Shown: positions 54,641 through 64,000 of the stretch, in pieces | Position numbering within the stretch: position 1 is the first letter of the stretch | Layout: each line of letters opens with the position of its first letter | NCBI RefSeq assembly: GCF_014697575.1 | Contig: NZ_JACJSC010000003.1 | Location: 1-64,000, forward strand | Direction of reading: 5' to 3' | Source of the DNA: Planktothrix sp. FACHB-1365 | GTDB taxonomy: Bacteria > Cyanobacteriota > Cyanobacteriia > Cyanobacteriales > Microcoleaceae | DNA: 64,000 bases | The notes under the pieces: model-generated | Told to the model about the DNA's origin: nothing | The model's input: only the letters and a program-made list of their open reading frames with translations | Database searches by the model: none | Translations under genes and position numbers: made by a program

Positions 54641-54676
54641 AGAAACCGAGTTTTTTATTGAATAAACCCGGTTTCT
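54641..54676. terminator. Hairpin between convergent genes
   Basis: AGAAACC (54641-54647) pairs with GGTTTCT (54670-54676), with further A/T pairing inside (GTTTTTTATTGAATAAAC). It lies between the stops of the Uma2 and the SGNH-like genes and can act on both transcripts. Its sequence resembles the element at 4799-4850. Confidence 0.6.
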
Positions 54677-56207
54677 AAGATCTCGCACGGGGCCAAGGAA
54701 TAGACGGGTTAGCAACAATTGTTTGGGCAACGATACTCGCTCCATAACGGTTTAAATGACTGGGATCGGCAAAATAATTATATTGAGTTAATGCCTTTTC
54801 AGATAAATCAATAAAAATAAAACCATACTCTTGAGATAACTGTTGCATTTGTTCTTGAAATTCAACTTCAGCCGACCAGCGAGTGCCATCTAAATAATCA
54901 TCCGTGAGAGGTAAGTTCACTAACACCAATTGAATATTATTAGAACGAACAAAAGCGACAACGGAATCAAAGGCACTCGCTTGTTCTCCTCCTAAATTAA
55001 AGGCTCGATAATCTCCATCATAAGCTCCAGAAACATAAGGTTTTTGCTGATAATAGGTCTTGGGGTTAAACCGAATCGATAAAGGTAAAAATCCATTGGC
55101 TTCAATTGCATCTAAAGAAACCAGAGTAGCAGAGACATTCAATTCTGAAGGGCGATAGAATAAATTCTGATAGCCCGATAAAGTATTATCATTAGAAATT
55201 GCAGCTAAACTAGAATCATGATTTTGAATAAAACTAGAGGTTTCAAACTGAAATTTAGGGTTATCTTTCTGTTTACAAGAGTTCGGTAATTGATAACATT
55301 TGGTTTTAGAATTGGGTTCAGCTTTAGCTAATTGGGGACGAATACCAGCCGCTATTTTTTGATGGGCTTGGGAGGCAATTATAGCCTCATAGGTGCGATC
55401 AATTCGACCACTATTAAACGCCCTCACTCCATCCGCCCAAATGATTAATTTAGGCAGTTGTTCTGGGGTTAAAACTTTTCTCAAAATATAATCAACGACT
55501 TGCGCCGTTGCACCATTTACCCCAAAGTTAAAAATCCTTAAATTTTGATATCCTTTTTTAGCTAACGCTTGCTGCATTTGTGCCGGATCAACCCCTTGTA
55601 AGGCGCGAGAACTTCCCACAATTAAAATATCAGGTCTACCAAAGGTACTCAAATAAGATAAATATAATTGTAATTGTTGATCTAACGGTTCACTATCAAA
55701 ACTGGGAAACTGAGCAACGGAACCCGAACGTGCAGCTTGCTGTTGAGAATAAGCTAAATTTCGCATATATTCAATCACTTTTTTCTCAGCAAATACTCGT
55801 TTAGGACTATTAGCAGGAACCGCTTGCATCCACGCCACCGCTTGTAACCATAACCGGGCAACTTCATCCCATTCTGATTTAGATTTAGCAGTTTGTGCTA
55901 AATTAGCAGCTTGTAAAGCAAATTTCATCGATTCATCTAAATGATTTTCTTCAATACAAGTTTGAGATTTAGAAACAGTTTGATTCGATAAATTTTCCTG
56001 CCCCACTAATATTTTTTTTGCATCTAATTTCGGAGAATTGGGAACAATAGAAGCTGCGATCGCAGTCTCAGAAGAAGCAGGAGGTTGAGAAGATTGTTTG
56101 AATGATGAACACCCAACCGTTAAGAGAATAAAGGGAACTGTAGCGATCATTAAGCTATGTTTACCGTTTGATCGCATCAACAAGTTCAATATAGACAATA
56201 GACTCAT
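54675..56207 (-). CDS. SGNH/DUF1574-like lipoprotein
   Basis: 510 residues in the longest frame; ATG at 56177 is an attractive start, giving MRSNGKHSLMIATVPF and a lipobox LLTVGC. The conserved half begins near residue 195 with DILIVGSSRALQGVDP (GxS), followed by RIFNFGVNGATAQVVDYILRKVL (GxN), LIIWADGVRAFNSGR and, close to the end, FADPSHLNRYGASIVAQ (DxxH). These are SGNH-hydrolase blocks as found in DltD and cyanobacterial DUF1574 proteins. The 150-residue N-terminal part is helical. It may esterify or de-esterify an envelope polymer; substrate unknown. Confidence 0.75.
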   Translation of the reverse strand: MSLLSILNLLMRSNGKHSLMIATVPFILLTVGCSSFKQSSQPPASSETAIAASIVPNSPKLDAKKILVGQENLSNQTVSKSQTCIEENHLDESMKFALQAANLAQTAKSKSEWDEVARLWLQAVAWMQAVPANSPKRVFAEKKVIEYMRNLAYSQQQAARSGSVAQFPSFDSEPLDQQLQLYLSYLSTFGRPDILIVGSSRALQGVDPAQMQQALAKKGYQNLRIFNFGVNGATAQVVDYILRKVLTPEQLPKLIIWADGVRAFNSGRIDRTYEAIIASQAHQKIAAGIRPQLAKAEPNSKTKCYQLPNSCKQKDNPKFQFETSSFIQNHDSSLAAISNDNTLSGYQNLFYRPSELNVSATLVSLDAIEANGFLPLSIRFNPKTYYQQKPYVSGAYDGDYRAFNLGGEQASAFDSVVAFVRSNNIQLVLVNLPLTDDYLDGTRWSAEVEFQEQMQQLSQEYGFIFIDLSEKALTQYNYFADPSHLNRYGASIVAQTIVANPSIPWPRARS

Positions 56208-56284
56208 AGCAATTGTTAGCTAGGCGTAAATGATTTAGGTTAATCGGGCTGTCTCTGACATCATTATAAATGAAAAAGCTCCGG

Positions 56285-59200
56285 TTAAACCTTCCCTTCA
56301 ATCATTCCCTCGGCTTGATGAACAATTGCTCTTAACTGTTCGATCCTATCTTGACTTGCTGTTTGCCACATTTTTCGTTGATAAGCTTCTAATAATCGTT
56401 CTGCCATATCCCGTAACGCCCAAGGATTTTTTTCTTGAATAAATTGTTGTACTTTCTCATCAAAAATGTAAGTATTCGCGACCCCTTCATACATAAAATC
56501 CTCAACACAATTGGCGGTGACATCATAAGCGAATAAATAATCAACGGTTGCTGATAGTTCAAACGCCCCTTTATAGCCATGTCGCATCACGCCAGCAATC
56601 CATTTTGGATTAATTACACGAGAACGATAAACTTTAGCAATTTCTTCTTTTAAAAGTTTGACTTTTGGGTTTTCAGGAATCGCATTATCCCCAAAATAAG
56701 TTTGAGGATTTTTCCCCGTTAACGTTCTAACTGCAACGGTCATCCCTCCTTGAAATTGATAATAATCATCGGAATCTAATAAATCATGTTCTCGATTATC
56801 TTGATTATGGAGAACAATTTGCATCTTTTCTAGGCGATTTTGAAACGCTTCAGACGCAGAAATTCCCTGTTGATACCCAGAATTTGCACTCGTATAAGCG
56901 TAACTACTCCAGTTAATATAAGCCGTCGCTAAATCTTGATCATCTTGCCAATTTTGCGACTCAATTAACCCTTGTAAACCTGCCCCATAAGCACCGGGTT
57001 TAGAGCCAAAAATTCTCAAGCGCGATCGCAAATTTGCCTGTTCAATGGTTAACCCTTCTTTCATCCAAAATTCTGTTTCTTGTTTCACTTGTGCGGCTAA
57101 AGAATTTTGATCTTCGGGTTCATCTAAATTAGAAATAGCAATTACCGCTTGATCAAATAAATCAATTAAATTGGGAAACGCATCTCTAAAAAACCCGGAA
57201 ATTCTCAAAGTAACATCCACACGGGGACGACCTAAAATTGAAATCGGTAATATTTCAAAATCAATTACTCGCCGTGAGGGATAATCCCATACTGGTTTTA
57301 CACCTAATAATGCTAACGCTTCAGCGATATCATCCCCACCCGTTCGCATGGTTGAAGTACCCCAAACCGATAACCCTAATGTACGGGGATATTCTCCATT
57401 TTCTTGAGTATAACGTTCAATTAATGCGGTGGCGGCTAATTCTCCAACTTTCCAAGCGGTTTCTGTTGGAATGGCGCGAATATCAACGGAATAAAAATTG
57501 CGTCCTGTGGGTAAAACGTCGGGTTTTCCCCTAGTAGGAGCACCGGATGCACCACTGGGGATAAATTGACCATCTAAACCTTTTAATAAATTGGTAATTT
57601 CTTCGGAAGTTTTTAATAAATTGGGTAATAATTTGTTTTGAATCCAGTTTAATTCCTGTTGAATTAATTTCCCTTTTTCTTGAAAATCTGGTAATTTTTC
57701 AATTAATTTAATTGCATATTCTTCAATTACAGCTACCCCATCTCCAACAGTTCTACAGAATTGATCATTAATAGTTTGATTAATCATTTCCCCATAATCT
57801 AAGGTTAATGGATCAAATTCTAACTGCCAATCTTCTGCGATTGCACGAGTTAATCCTAATCGTTTAGAATCAGGATGACGTGCGATCGCTATGATTAAAT
57901 CCCTTAATTGTTCCCCTTGGGGACATTGCCCAAAAATATGTAATCCATCTCGAATCTGTGCTTCTTTTAATTCACATAAATATCGATCTAATTCACTAAA
58001 AATAGTATTTTTATCTTGATTAATCAATTTTTTATTAAATTTCGGTAAACCCAATTCTTCCTCTAAGTTCTCTTCTTTAATTAATTGAATTATTCTTTCT
58101 GAAATTAACGATAACCGAGAGGGATCTAAACTTTGTGCTTCATAATATTCATCCATTAACCCTTCTAATTGTTGTAATGACCCATATAATTCAGCACGGG
58201 TTAACGGCGGTGTTAAATGGTCTAAAATAACCGCTTGAGAACGACGTTTGGCTTGGGTTCCTTCCCCTGGATCATTAACAATAAAGGGGTAAAAATTCGG
58301 TAATGCACCTAACGCAATTTCAGGATAACAGTTTTCTGATAATCCCACACTTTTACCCGGTAGCCATTCCAAATTTCCATGTTTTCCTAAATGAATAATT
58401 GCATCCGCTTGAAATTGCGATCGTAACCAATAATAAAATGCTAAATAATCGGGTGTGGGTTCTAAATCCGGTGCATGATAGTTTAAACTGGGATCAAGAT
58501 CATATCCTCTGGAAGGTTGTATTCCGATAAAAATATTACCGATTTCAATTCCTGAAATTGCAAAACCTTGAGAGGTCTTTTGTTTCTCCTGAAAATGATT
58601 ATCCCATCGCTTATTAATTGCTGTTTGAACAGATAACGGTAACGTTGAAAAATACTGTTGATAGTCTTCAAAAGATAACCGTTGATAAACAGATCGTAAC
58701 TCCCATCCTTCAGGATCATTTGTTACGCTAGAGGTTAATTGATCAATTAATTGTTCTCCCGTTTCAGGATAATTTTCTAAAGAATATCCAGCATCTTTTA
58801 ACCCTTGTAAAATTTTAATACAACTGGCTGGAGTATCCAAACCCACCCCATTTGCTAACCGTCCATCTCGACAAGGATAATTAGCTAAAATAATCGCAAT
58901 GCGTCGTTTTGATGGAGGTTTCTGTTGTAAATTAATCCAATTTTTAGCTAACTCTGCTACAAAGTTAATCCTATTTTCTACCGCCACATATCGAACTACA
59001 TGAGTTTCTAAAATCGGGTTCCAAGTTTCCACCGCTTTAAAAGAAATCACTCGACTAATAATCCGTCCATCTACTTCCGGTAAAGCAACATTCATGGCGA
59101 TATCCCTAGGAGAAAGTCCCATAAAATTATTCTCCCATTGTTCTAATGTTCCTCCACTTAAAATCACTTGTAAAACCGGAATATTTAACGTAAATAATGG

Positions 59201-60019
59201 CGGTTGACTTTCATCTTCTGAAATTGAAGAAATTGAAAAACTGGTAGTATTAATTAATAATTGAGGTGTGGGCTTAAAATAGGTTAAAACTTCCGTTTGA
59301 ATATCAGGATCTCGCAGAGAGGAAACAAAAATTGGGATCGGTTCTAAGTTATATTGAACTAAAGCTTGACACAGGGAATCAATCGGATCTAAGTTACCGG
59401 ATAGGTAATGAGCACGATAAAATATAATTCCAACACGAGCAATATAATTCTGAGGTTTTAAATTAGAATTCCATTGATAATAACCGACTTTTGGGATAAC
59501 AACCGGAGGAACAATAGAATAATTTTTATTAAAAATATGATTAGCAATTAATAATAATGCTTGAGTAAAATTATCAACGCCTCCTTCGGTTAAATATCGC
59601 CAAACTTGATTAACAAGGGATAAGGATACCGTTGAATGACTGATTAAATCTGGGTCAGGACGATCATCACCGGGGAGAATAATTAATTGGGCTTTATTGT
59701 TAGCAATAATTTCTTGTAAAACTTCTAACCCATACGACCAATAAGAACGTCCTCCCAATAGTCTTAAAATAATAATTTGTGCTTTTTCTAAAATCGTTTC
59801 TGCATAGGTATCAATGGTTAATTGTTGTTGTAATTGTAATAAATTCGTAACTCGCAAACCGGGAAAATCAGAAGGAAGTTTAGACCCCAGAGATGCTAAG
59901 GTTTGAATATCTGTATCCGCCGCCGTTAAAAAAATAATCGGTGCTGGAGTTTGTTCAATAAAAATTACCCCTTCAGTATCGGGGTTCCATCCCCCCGGTG
60001 TGGCTGCAATTCGGTGCAT
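56285..60019 (-). CDS. cobN: Cobaltochelatase subunit CobN
   Basis: 1244 residues, the usual length of CobN and slightly shorter than the related magnesium chelatase subunit ChlH. Family blocks include MHRIAATPGGWNPD at the start, ILANYPCRDGRLANGVGLDTPAS, AIIHLGKHGNLEWLPGKSVGLS, FIVNDPGEGTQAKRRSQAVI, GLSVWGTSTMRTGGDDIAEAL and DYLFAYDVTANCVEDFMYE. CobN inserts cobalt in cobalamin synthesis, together with ATPase subunits that cyanobacteria may supply from ChlI/ChlD. It lies 18 bp behind a cupin gene on the same strand. I see no cobalamin riboswitch upstream of the pair. Confidence 0.93.
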   Translation of the reverse strand: MHRIAATPGGWNPDTEGVIFIEQTPAPIIFLTAADTDIQTLASLGSKLPSDFPGLRVTNLLQLQQQLTIDTYAETILEKAQIIILRLLGGRSYWSYGLEVLQEIIANNKAQLIILPGDDRPDPDLISHSTVSLSLVNQVWRYLTEGGVDNFTQALLLIANHIFNKNYSIVPPVVIPKVGYYQWNSNLKPQNYIARVGIIFYRAHYLSGNLDPIDSLCQALVQYNLEPIPIFVSSLRDPDIQTEVLTYFKPTPQLLINTTSFSISSISEDESQPPLFTLNIPVLQVILSGGTLEQWENNFMGLSPRDIAMNVALPEVDGRIISRVISFKAVETWNPILETHVVRYVAVENRINFVAELAKNWINLQQKPPSKRRIAIILANYPCRDGRLANGVGLDTPASCIKILQGLKDAGYSLENYPETGEQLIDQLTSSVTNDPEGWELRSVYQRLSFEDYQQYFSTLPLSVQTAINKRWDNHFQEKQKTSQGFAISGIEIGNIFIGIQPSRGYDLDPSLNYHAPDLEPTPDYLAFYYWLRSQFQADAIIHLGKHGNLEWLPGKSVGLSENCYPEIALGALPNFYPFIVNDPGEGTQAKRRSQAVILDHLTPPLTRAELYGSLQQLEGLMDEYYEAQSLDPSRLSLISERIIQLIKEENLEEELGLPKFNKKLINQDKNTIFSELDRYLCELKEAQIRDGLHIFGQCPQGEQLRDLIIAIARHPDSKRLGLTRAIAEDWQLEFDPLTLDYGEMINQTINDQFCRTVGDGVAVIEEYAIKLIEKLPDFQEKGKLIQQELNWIQNKLLPNLLKTSEEITNLLKGLDGQFIPSGASGAPTRGKPDVLPTGRNFYSVDIRAIPTETAWKVGELAATALIERYTQENGEYPRTLGLSVWGTSTMRTGGDDIAEALALLGVKPVWDYPSRRVIDFEILPISILGRPRVDVTLRISGFFRDAFPNLIDLFDQAVIAISNLDEPEDQNSLAAQVKQETEFWMKEGLTIEQANLRSRLRIFGSKPGAYGAGLQGLIESQNWQDDQDLATAYINWSSYAYTSANSGYQQGISASEAFQNRLEKMQIVLHNQDNREHDLLDSDDYYQFQGGMTVAVRTLTGKNPQTYFGDNAIPENPKVKLLKEEIAKVYRSRVINPKWIAGVMRHGYKGAFELSATVDYLFAYDVTANCVEDFMYEGVANTYIFDEKVQQFIQEKNPWALRDMAERLLEAYQRKMWQTASQDRIEQLRAIVHQAEGMIEGKV

Positions 60020-60037
60020 TTTAATTCCAAAATAAAG

Positions 60038-60409
60038 TTAATTAATGTCTTGATCTCGATGAACAATATCAGGAGAAAAAGCTGGAAGACAAACCGCCAC
60101 ATATTCTGCACCGTCTTGCGTTGGGGTACTATAACGTACCCATTCTCCTTTATGCGTAATTACCGCTTGTCCTGCTAAAATATCCCTTTGACCGCCTTCA
60201 TATTCTACCCGTAATACTCCCTTTAAAACCACTGTAAATTCATCAAATTCGGGTCGCTGTCCCGGTTCAATCCATCCCTCCGGAGAGTTCATATAAGCTA
60301 TACTAACGGTATCGGTTTGACTGTTAACTCGTCCGATGTATTCATCAATTAATTTGGGTTTATTACCCGCAGATGTAATCCGACTCGGTTGTTCAATAAA
60401 ATCAGGCAT
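60038..60409 (-). CDS. Small cupin-domain protein
   Basis: 123 residues forming a single cupin barrel: IEPGQRPEFDEFTVVLKGVLRVE (first cupin motif, with some changed ligands), DILAGQAVITHKGEWVRYSTP (second). Metal-binding residues are only partly conserved, so catalysis is unsure. It lies 18 bp upstream of cobN and is very probably co-transcribed; a role in sensing or handling a corrinoid or metal is possible but unproven. Confidence 0.8.
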   Translation of the reverse strand: MPDFIEQPSRITSAGNKPKLIDEYIGRVNSQTDTVSIAYMNSPEGWIEPGQRPEFDEFTVVLKGVLRVEYEGGQRDILAGQAVITHKGEWVRYSTPTQDGAEYVAVCLPAFSPDIVHRDQDIN

Positions 60410-60551
60410 GGTAATTGTATAACGAAAGTTTAAGGTTTCATAATTTATACAAATTTTAACCTATTATATCATAATTTTAGGTGACGGATTAATAAAAATT
60501 TGCCACAATCAAGACTAGAAAAACCAGTTCTTAAGTTTTGACAGGGTTTGT

Positions 60552-63500
60552 ATGCTGAATACGATTCTTCGCAACCGTTATAAAATCATCTGTTCCATTG
60601 CAAGTGGGGGATTTGGCGAAACCTACCTAGCGAAAGATTTAGATTTACCAGGACATCCCCAATGTGTTGTTAAGCAACTCAAACCTCAGTCTTCCCAACC
60701 TGCTATTTTAAATACTGCTCGTCGTTTATTTGAAACAGAAGCTCAAACCCTTTATCAGTTAGGAGAACATCCTCAAATTCCTCGTTTATTAGCCCACTTT
60801 GAAGAAAATAATGAGTTTTATTTAGTGCAAGAATTTATTGAGGGTTGGGATTTACGTCAGGAATTGATCTCTGAATCCTATGGGGATGAAATAAAAGTGA
60901 TTAATCTCCTCCAAGAACTGTTAAAAATTCTCGAATTTGTTCATAATCATAACGTAATTCACCGAGATATTAAACCCTCTAATTTAATGCGTCGCAATCC
61001 AGATCAAAAGCTAGTTTTAATTGATTTTGGTGCGGTTAAAAAAATTATGATTGAAACGGCTAATTCTGAAGCAGTAATTACCTCTAGTATTGCTATTGGA
61101 ACTTCGGGTTATATGCCACCAGAACAAACCCAAGGTAAACCTCGATTCTGTAGTGATATTTACGCGGTAGGAATGTTAGGAATTCAAGCCTTAACAGGAG
61201 TATTACCCCATCAACTTCCTGAAAATCCCAAAACTCATGAAATTCAGTGGAGATCTCTGCTATTAAAAAATAATACTCAAACTCAACTTCCGCTTTTATA
61301 TGATATTTTAGATAAAATGGTACGTTATGATTTTCGCGATCGCTATCAAACGGTAACAGAAGTTTTACAAGACTTATCTGGATTAATTGATCCCACTCCT
61401 GCGGTTAAATCTTCGTTTCTACCCAACAAAATCAGAGAAGAATTAGAAGATTTACCCTCTGAGTTAAATAATCGTCAAACTCTAGCAACTATTGTTTTTA
61501 CAGATGCCGTTGGATTTAGTGCCAGAATGTCTAAAGATGAAGTGGTAACTCTAAATTTAATTCGTCGTGATTTGCACCGAATGAGAACATTATGTCAGGA
61601 GTTTAATGGATTTGTAATTAAATCTACAGGGGATGGATTATTAATGTACTTTTCTAGTGCAATTCAAGCAGTTAACTGTGCAATTAAAATTCAAGAAGAT
61701 TTAGCAAAAATAGCACAAAATTTACCAGAAAATGAAATTTTATTACATCGAATTGATATTCATTTAGGTGATATTTTTATTCAAGATCAAGATGTCATGG
61801 GAAATGGAGTTAATATTGCTGCACGTTTAGAAGGAAAAGCTCAACCCGGGGGAATTTGTATTTCTAAAATCGTTTATGATGTAGTCAAAAATTCTTTGAA
61901 AGTTCCTGTTAGTTATTTAGGTGAATTAGACTTAAAAAATATTCCCGAAGCCCTGCCAACTTATTTAATATTACCTGCTTCATCGTCAATTCAAACCTTG
62001 GTAAAAACCCCAGTTAAGCCTGTAAATCAATCTTCTCTTAAATCGACATCTCAAAATGATAGAGATCGACATATTTTACTCAATAAAGTTAAAAATTTTT
62101 GGGTGAAAGGCGTTTTAGAAACATCCTTATATGGTCGAGCAATGATAGAATTAGGGTTAGAATTTCGTTTAGATTTGGTTGAAAGACCTTGGGATATTTT
62201 ATGGGGAACTCCTGATGATCATCAAGACCGTTTATCGCAAGGAATAAAAGTGAGCCAAAAGTTTTTAGAATTGGGAGAAGGACGATCACTTTTAATTTTA
62301 GGAGAACCCGGATCAGGAAAAACCACAACTTTATTAGAATTGGCGAAAGATTTAATTGAACACGCTGAACAAGATATTAATCAGTTAATTCCTGTGGTGT
62401 TTAATTTATCTTCTTGGAAAGGTGGTAAACAAGGGATAAATGATTGGTTAATTTCTGAATTGAATACTCAATATCAAGTCTCTAAAGCCTTAGCAAAACG
62501 GTTGGTTGAGTCAAATCAATTATTGTTATTATTAGATGGATTAGATGAAGTCAGTTTAGAAAATAGAGAAAACTGTGCGATCGCATTAAACCAATTTTTG
62601 CAAACAAATGGGGATCATGAAATTGTTATTTGTAGTCGCATCAGTGATTATCAAGCACTCAAAACTCGCCTAAAATTACAAACTGCCATTTGTTTACAAC
62701 CCTTAACTGTTGATCAAATTCAAGACTATTTTAATCGTGCAGGTTCAGAACTTACCACAGTAAAAGAGGCATTAAAAACCGATTTTATTTTACAAGAATT
62801 AACAAAATCTCCCTTAATGTTGAGTATTATCACCCTAGCTTATTCAGGAATTTTACCTTCAGATTTCTTAGAATTTAGTACCATTGAAGGCAGAAGAAGC
62901 CATTTATTTGATACTTATATTAAACGGATGTTCTTACGTCGCCGTGTAAACAAAGGCTATTCTCAGGAAAAAGTTATTCATTACTTAAGTTGCTTGGCTA
63001 AAAATATGGTAAAACACTCCCAAACCGTCTTTTCAATCGAATCTTTACAGTTAACTTGGTTAGATAAAAGTTGGCAAAAAGATATCTATACTAGCTTAGT
63101 GTATTTAATATTTAATCTAATTTTATGTGTTTTATTTCAAGTTATTCTATCTAGTGTTGTAACTTTATTTCGAGACACGATTCAGATTTCAAATGATTCT
63201 ATGATTATTATTTTTGATGGTTTATTTTTGGGATTGTTGAATGGTTATATATTGGGAACAATTTTTATTTTGCTGAGAAAAAAGTTATCAAATCCAATCG
63301 GAGCTATTTTATTAATCTTAATTAATGGATTCACTCAATTTATATTGTGGATGATCATTTCGCAAAATTCTATGGATTTTGGACTGATTGGCGGTTTGTC
63401 TGGCGGATTAATTGCACTAATTAATTTACAGTTAATCAATGATAAAATTGTTCCTACAGAGACCTTGAAATGGTCATGGAATCAGGCTAAAAAAAGTTTA

Positions 63501-64000
63501 ACCAGAAGTTTGTTTTGGGGATTAGGGATTGGAGCTTTCATTGGCATAACTTATACCTTTATTACGCTTTTAAATTTTGCTTTTACAATGACCTATAATA
63601 GTATTGATGAATCAATACCAACTTTTTCTTTTAAACTGGCAGAACAGCCTATTGTTCTTTTTGTTTTTATGTTAATTAATATTATGGTTTTCAGCTTAAT
63701 TTTTGAAATCATTGGAGGAATCATCGGAGGAATTTTAGGGGGATTAACGGGGACAACCATTGAAAACAGAACTATCCCGAATCAAGGAATTTTTCAATCG
63801 CTTAAAAATGCAGTTATTTTAAGCGTTGTTTCTATAATATTTTTAGAAATTTTTTCTAAAATTTTAGGTTTTTACTTGCCCATTTCAAACGGAATTACAT
63901 TAGGAATCTTAGTCGGATTAATAGGAGGAGGTAGCGCAGCTATTAAACATTTTATTCTGCGGTGTATTCTCTGTTTAAATCGATCTATTCCTTGGAATTA
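60552..64000 (+). CDS. Ser/Thr kinase - class III nucleotide cyclase - NACHT NTPase - membrane protein, incomplete at the right edge
   Basis: At least 1149 residues from ATG at 60552, open to the end. Kinase domain (about 10-280): GGFGETYLAKD, HRDIKPSN (H137, D139), DFG (158-160) and a GTSGYMPPEQ activation segment. Cyclase domain (about 312-470): TDAVGFSARMS (D318), IKSTGDGLLMYF (K357, D361; the lysine is the adenylate-type choice) and GNGVNIAARLEGKA. NACHT: GEPGSGKT (584-591), LLLLDGLDE (D662, D665, E666), then IVICSRISDY. From about residue 850 there are many hydrophobic helices with Gly-rich turns (IIGGIIGGILGGLTG). It looks like a membrane-tethered signalling or conflict protein. It is divergent from the cupin-cobN unit. 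Confidence 0.9.
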   Translation, partial: MLNTILRNRYKIICSIASGGFGETYLAKDLDLPGHPQCVVKQLKPQSSQPAILNTARRLFETEAQTLYQLGEHPQIPRLLAHFEENNEFYLVQEFIEGWDLRQELISESYGDEIKVINLLQELLKILEFVHNHNVIHRDIKPSNLMRRNPDQKLVLIDFGAVKKIMIETANSEAVITSSIAIGTSGYMPPEQTQGKPRFCSDIYAVGMLGIQALTGVLPHQLPENPKTHEIQWRSLLLKNNTQTQLPLLYDILDKMVRYDFRDRYQTVTEVLQDLSGLIDPTPAVKSSFLPNKIREELEDLPSELNNRQTLATIVFTDAVGFSARMSKDEVVTLNLIRRDLHRMRTLCQEFNGFVIKSTGDGLLMYFSSAIQAVNCAIKIQEDLAKIAQNLPENEILLHRIDIHLGDIFIQDQDVMGNGVNIAARLEGKAQPGGICISKIVYDVVKNSLKVPVSYLGELDLKNIPEALPTYLILPASSSIQTLVKTPVKPVNQSSLKSTSQNDRDRHILLNKVKNFWVKGVLETSLYGRAMIELGLEFRLDLVERPWDILWGTPDDHQDRLSQGIKVSQKFLELGEGRSLLILGEPGSGKTTTLLELAKDLIEHAEQDINQLIPVVFNLSSWKGGKQGINDWLISELNTQYQVSKALAKRLVESNQLLLLLDGLDEVSLENRENCAIALNQFLQTNGDHEIVICSRISDYQALKTRLKLQTAICLQPLTVDQIQDYFNRAGSELTTVKEALKTDFILQELTKSPLMLSIITLAYSGILPSDFLEFSTIEGRRSHLFDTYIKRMFLRRRVNKGYSQEKVIHYLSCLAKNMVKHSQTVFSIESLQLTWLDKSWQKDIYTSLVYLIFNLILCVLFQVILSSVVTLFRDTIQISNDSMIIIFDGLFLGLLNGYILGTIFILLRKKLSNPIGAILLILINGFTQFILWMIISQNSMDFGLIGGLSGGLIALINLQLINDKIVPTETLKWSWNQAKKSLTRSLFWGLGIGAFIGITYTFITLLNFAFTMTYNSIDESIPTFSFKLAEQPIVLFVFMLINIMVFSLIFEIIGGIIGGILGGLTGTTIENRTIPNQGIFQSLKNAVILSVVSIIFLEIFSKILGFYLPISNGITLGILVGLIGGGSAAIKHFILRCILCLNRSIPWN

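Noticed and set aside
60410-60551. Cobalamin riboswitch before the cupin-cobN pair
   Set aside because: The gap is only about 140 bp, very AT-rich, and lacks the conserved B12-box type sequence.
1-64000. tRNA and rRNA genes
   Set aside because: I looked for cloverleaf-like T-loop sequences and rRNA blocks and saw none, though a tRNA scan was not possible.

Overview
The window reads as chromosomal DNA of a filamentous, gas-vacuolate cyanobacterium, most likely of the Planktothrix/Oscillatoria type. The grounds are AT-rich intergenic DNA, many copies of the HIP1 octamer GCGATCGC (for example near 1695, 18145, 33641, 38198, 49486, 56056 and 62577), a complete cyanobacterial-order gas vesicle operon, and cyanobacteria-typical families (GRRM radical-SAM peptide system, DUF820/Uma2 nuclease, haemagglutinin-CHAT exoprotein, cyanobacterial NlpC/P60 endopeptidase).

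Layout. 0-5 kb: the edge of an IS607-type element abutting an ABC1 (AarF/UbiB-like) kinase gene, then a sulfide:quinone oxidoreductase. 5-15.5 kb: the gas vesicle region. On the minus strand, gvpA-gvpC-gvpN-gvpJ-gvpK-gvpF-gvpG are followed, beyond a plus-strand gvpV-like gene, by a second GvpF/L-family gene, a double ArsA ATPase and a double-AAA (CDC48-type) ATPase. The gvpC-gvpN gap holds a strongly structured stretch with its own plus-strand promoter and terminator, a candidate small RNA. gvpA has a near-consensus promoter with two 23-bp direct repeats upstream. 15.5-27 kb: housekeeping and signalling genes (MgtE, SbcD-like nuclease, a CBS/chemoreceptor-like coiled-coil protein, a hybrid histidine kinase, NanE, a UPF0104 membrane protein, NlpC/P60, a beta-lactamase-fold protein, a ChaN-like lipoprotein). 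27-31 kb: a Cu/Zn SOD lipoprotein and a complete GRRM RiPP system (GrrP, GrrA, GrrM).

31-38.5 kb is the least ordinary part. A four-gene plus-strand cluster encodes a single-pass receptor with a periplasmic LivJ-like domain, a membrane-anchored von Willebrand A protein, a 1122-residue tubulin/FtsZ-superfamily protein and a YidD-like protein with a cysteine-rich tail. It diverges from an HTH protein of the vWA-MoxR-conflict type across a 600-bp gap that carries three 11-bp repeats. The arrangement suggests a signal-responsive membrane-remodelling or cytoskeletal device.

38.5-64 kb: pyrE, a 2946-residue secreted haemagglutinin/CHAT-protease fusion, a VIT-vWA protein, the decayed remains of a type II restriction-modification system, NAD kinase, a Uma2-family nuclease, an SGNH-like lipoprotein, cobN with a cupin gene, and, running off the right edge, a protein joining a Ser/Thr kinase, a class III nucleotide cyclase, a NACHT NTPase and a membrane domain. 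All identifications are by reading motifs; no database search was run.
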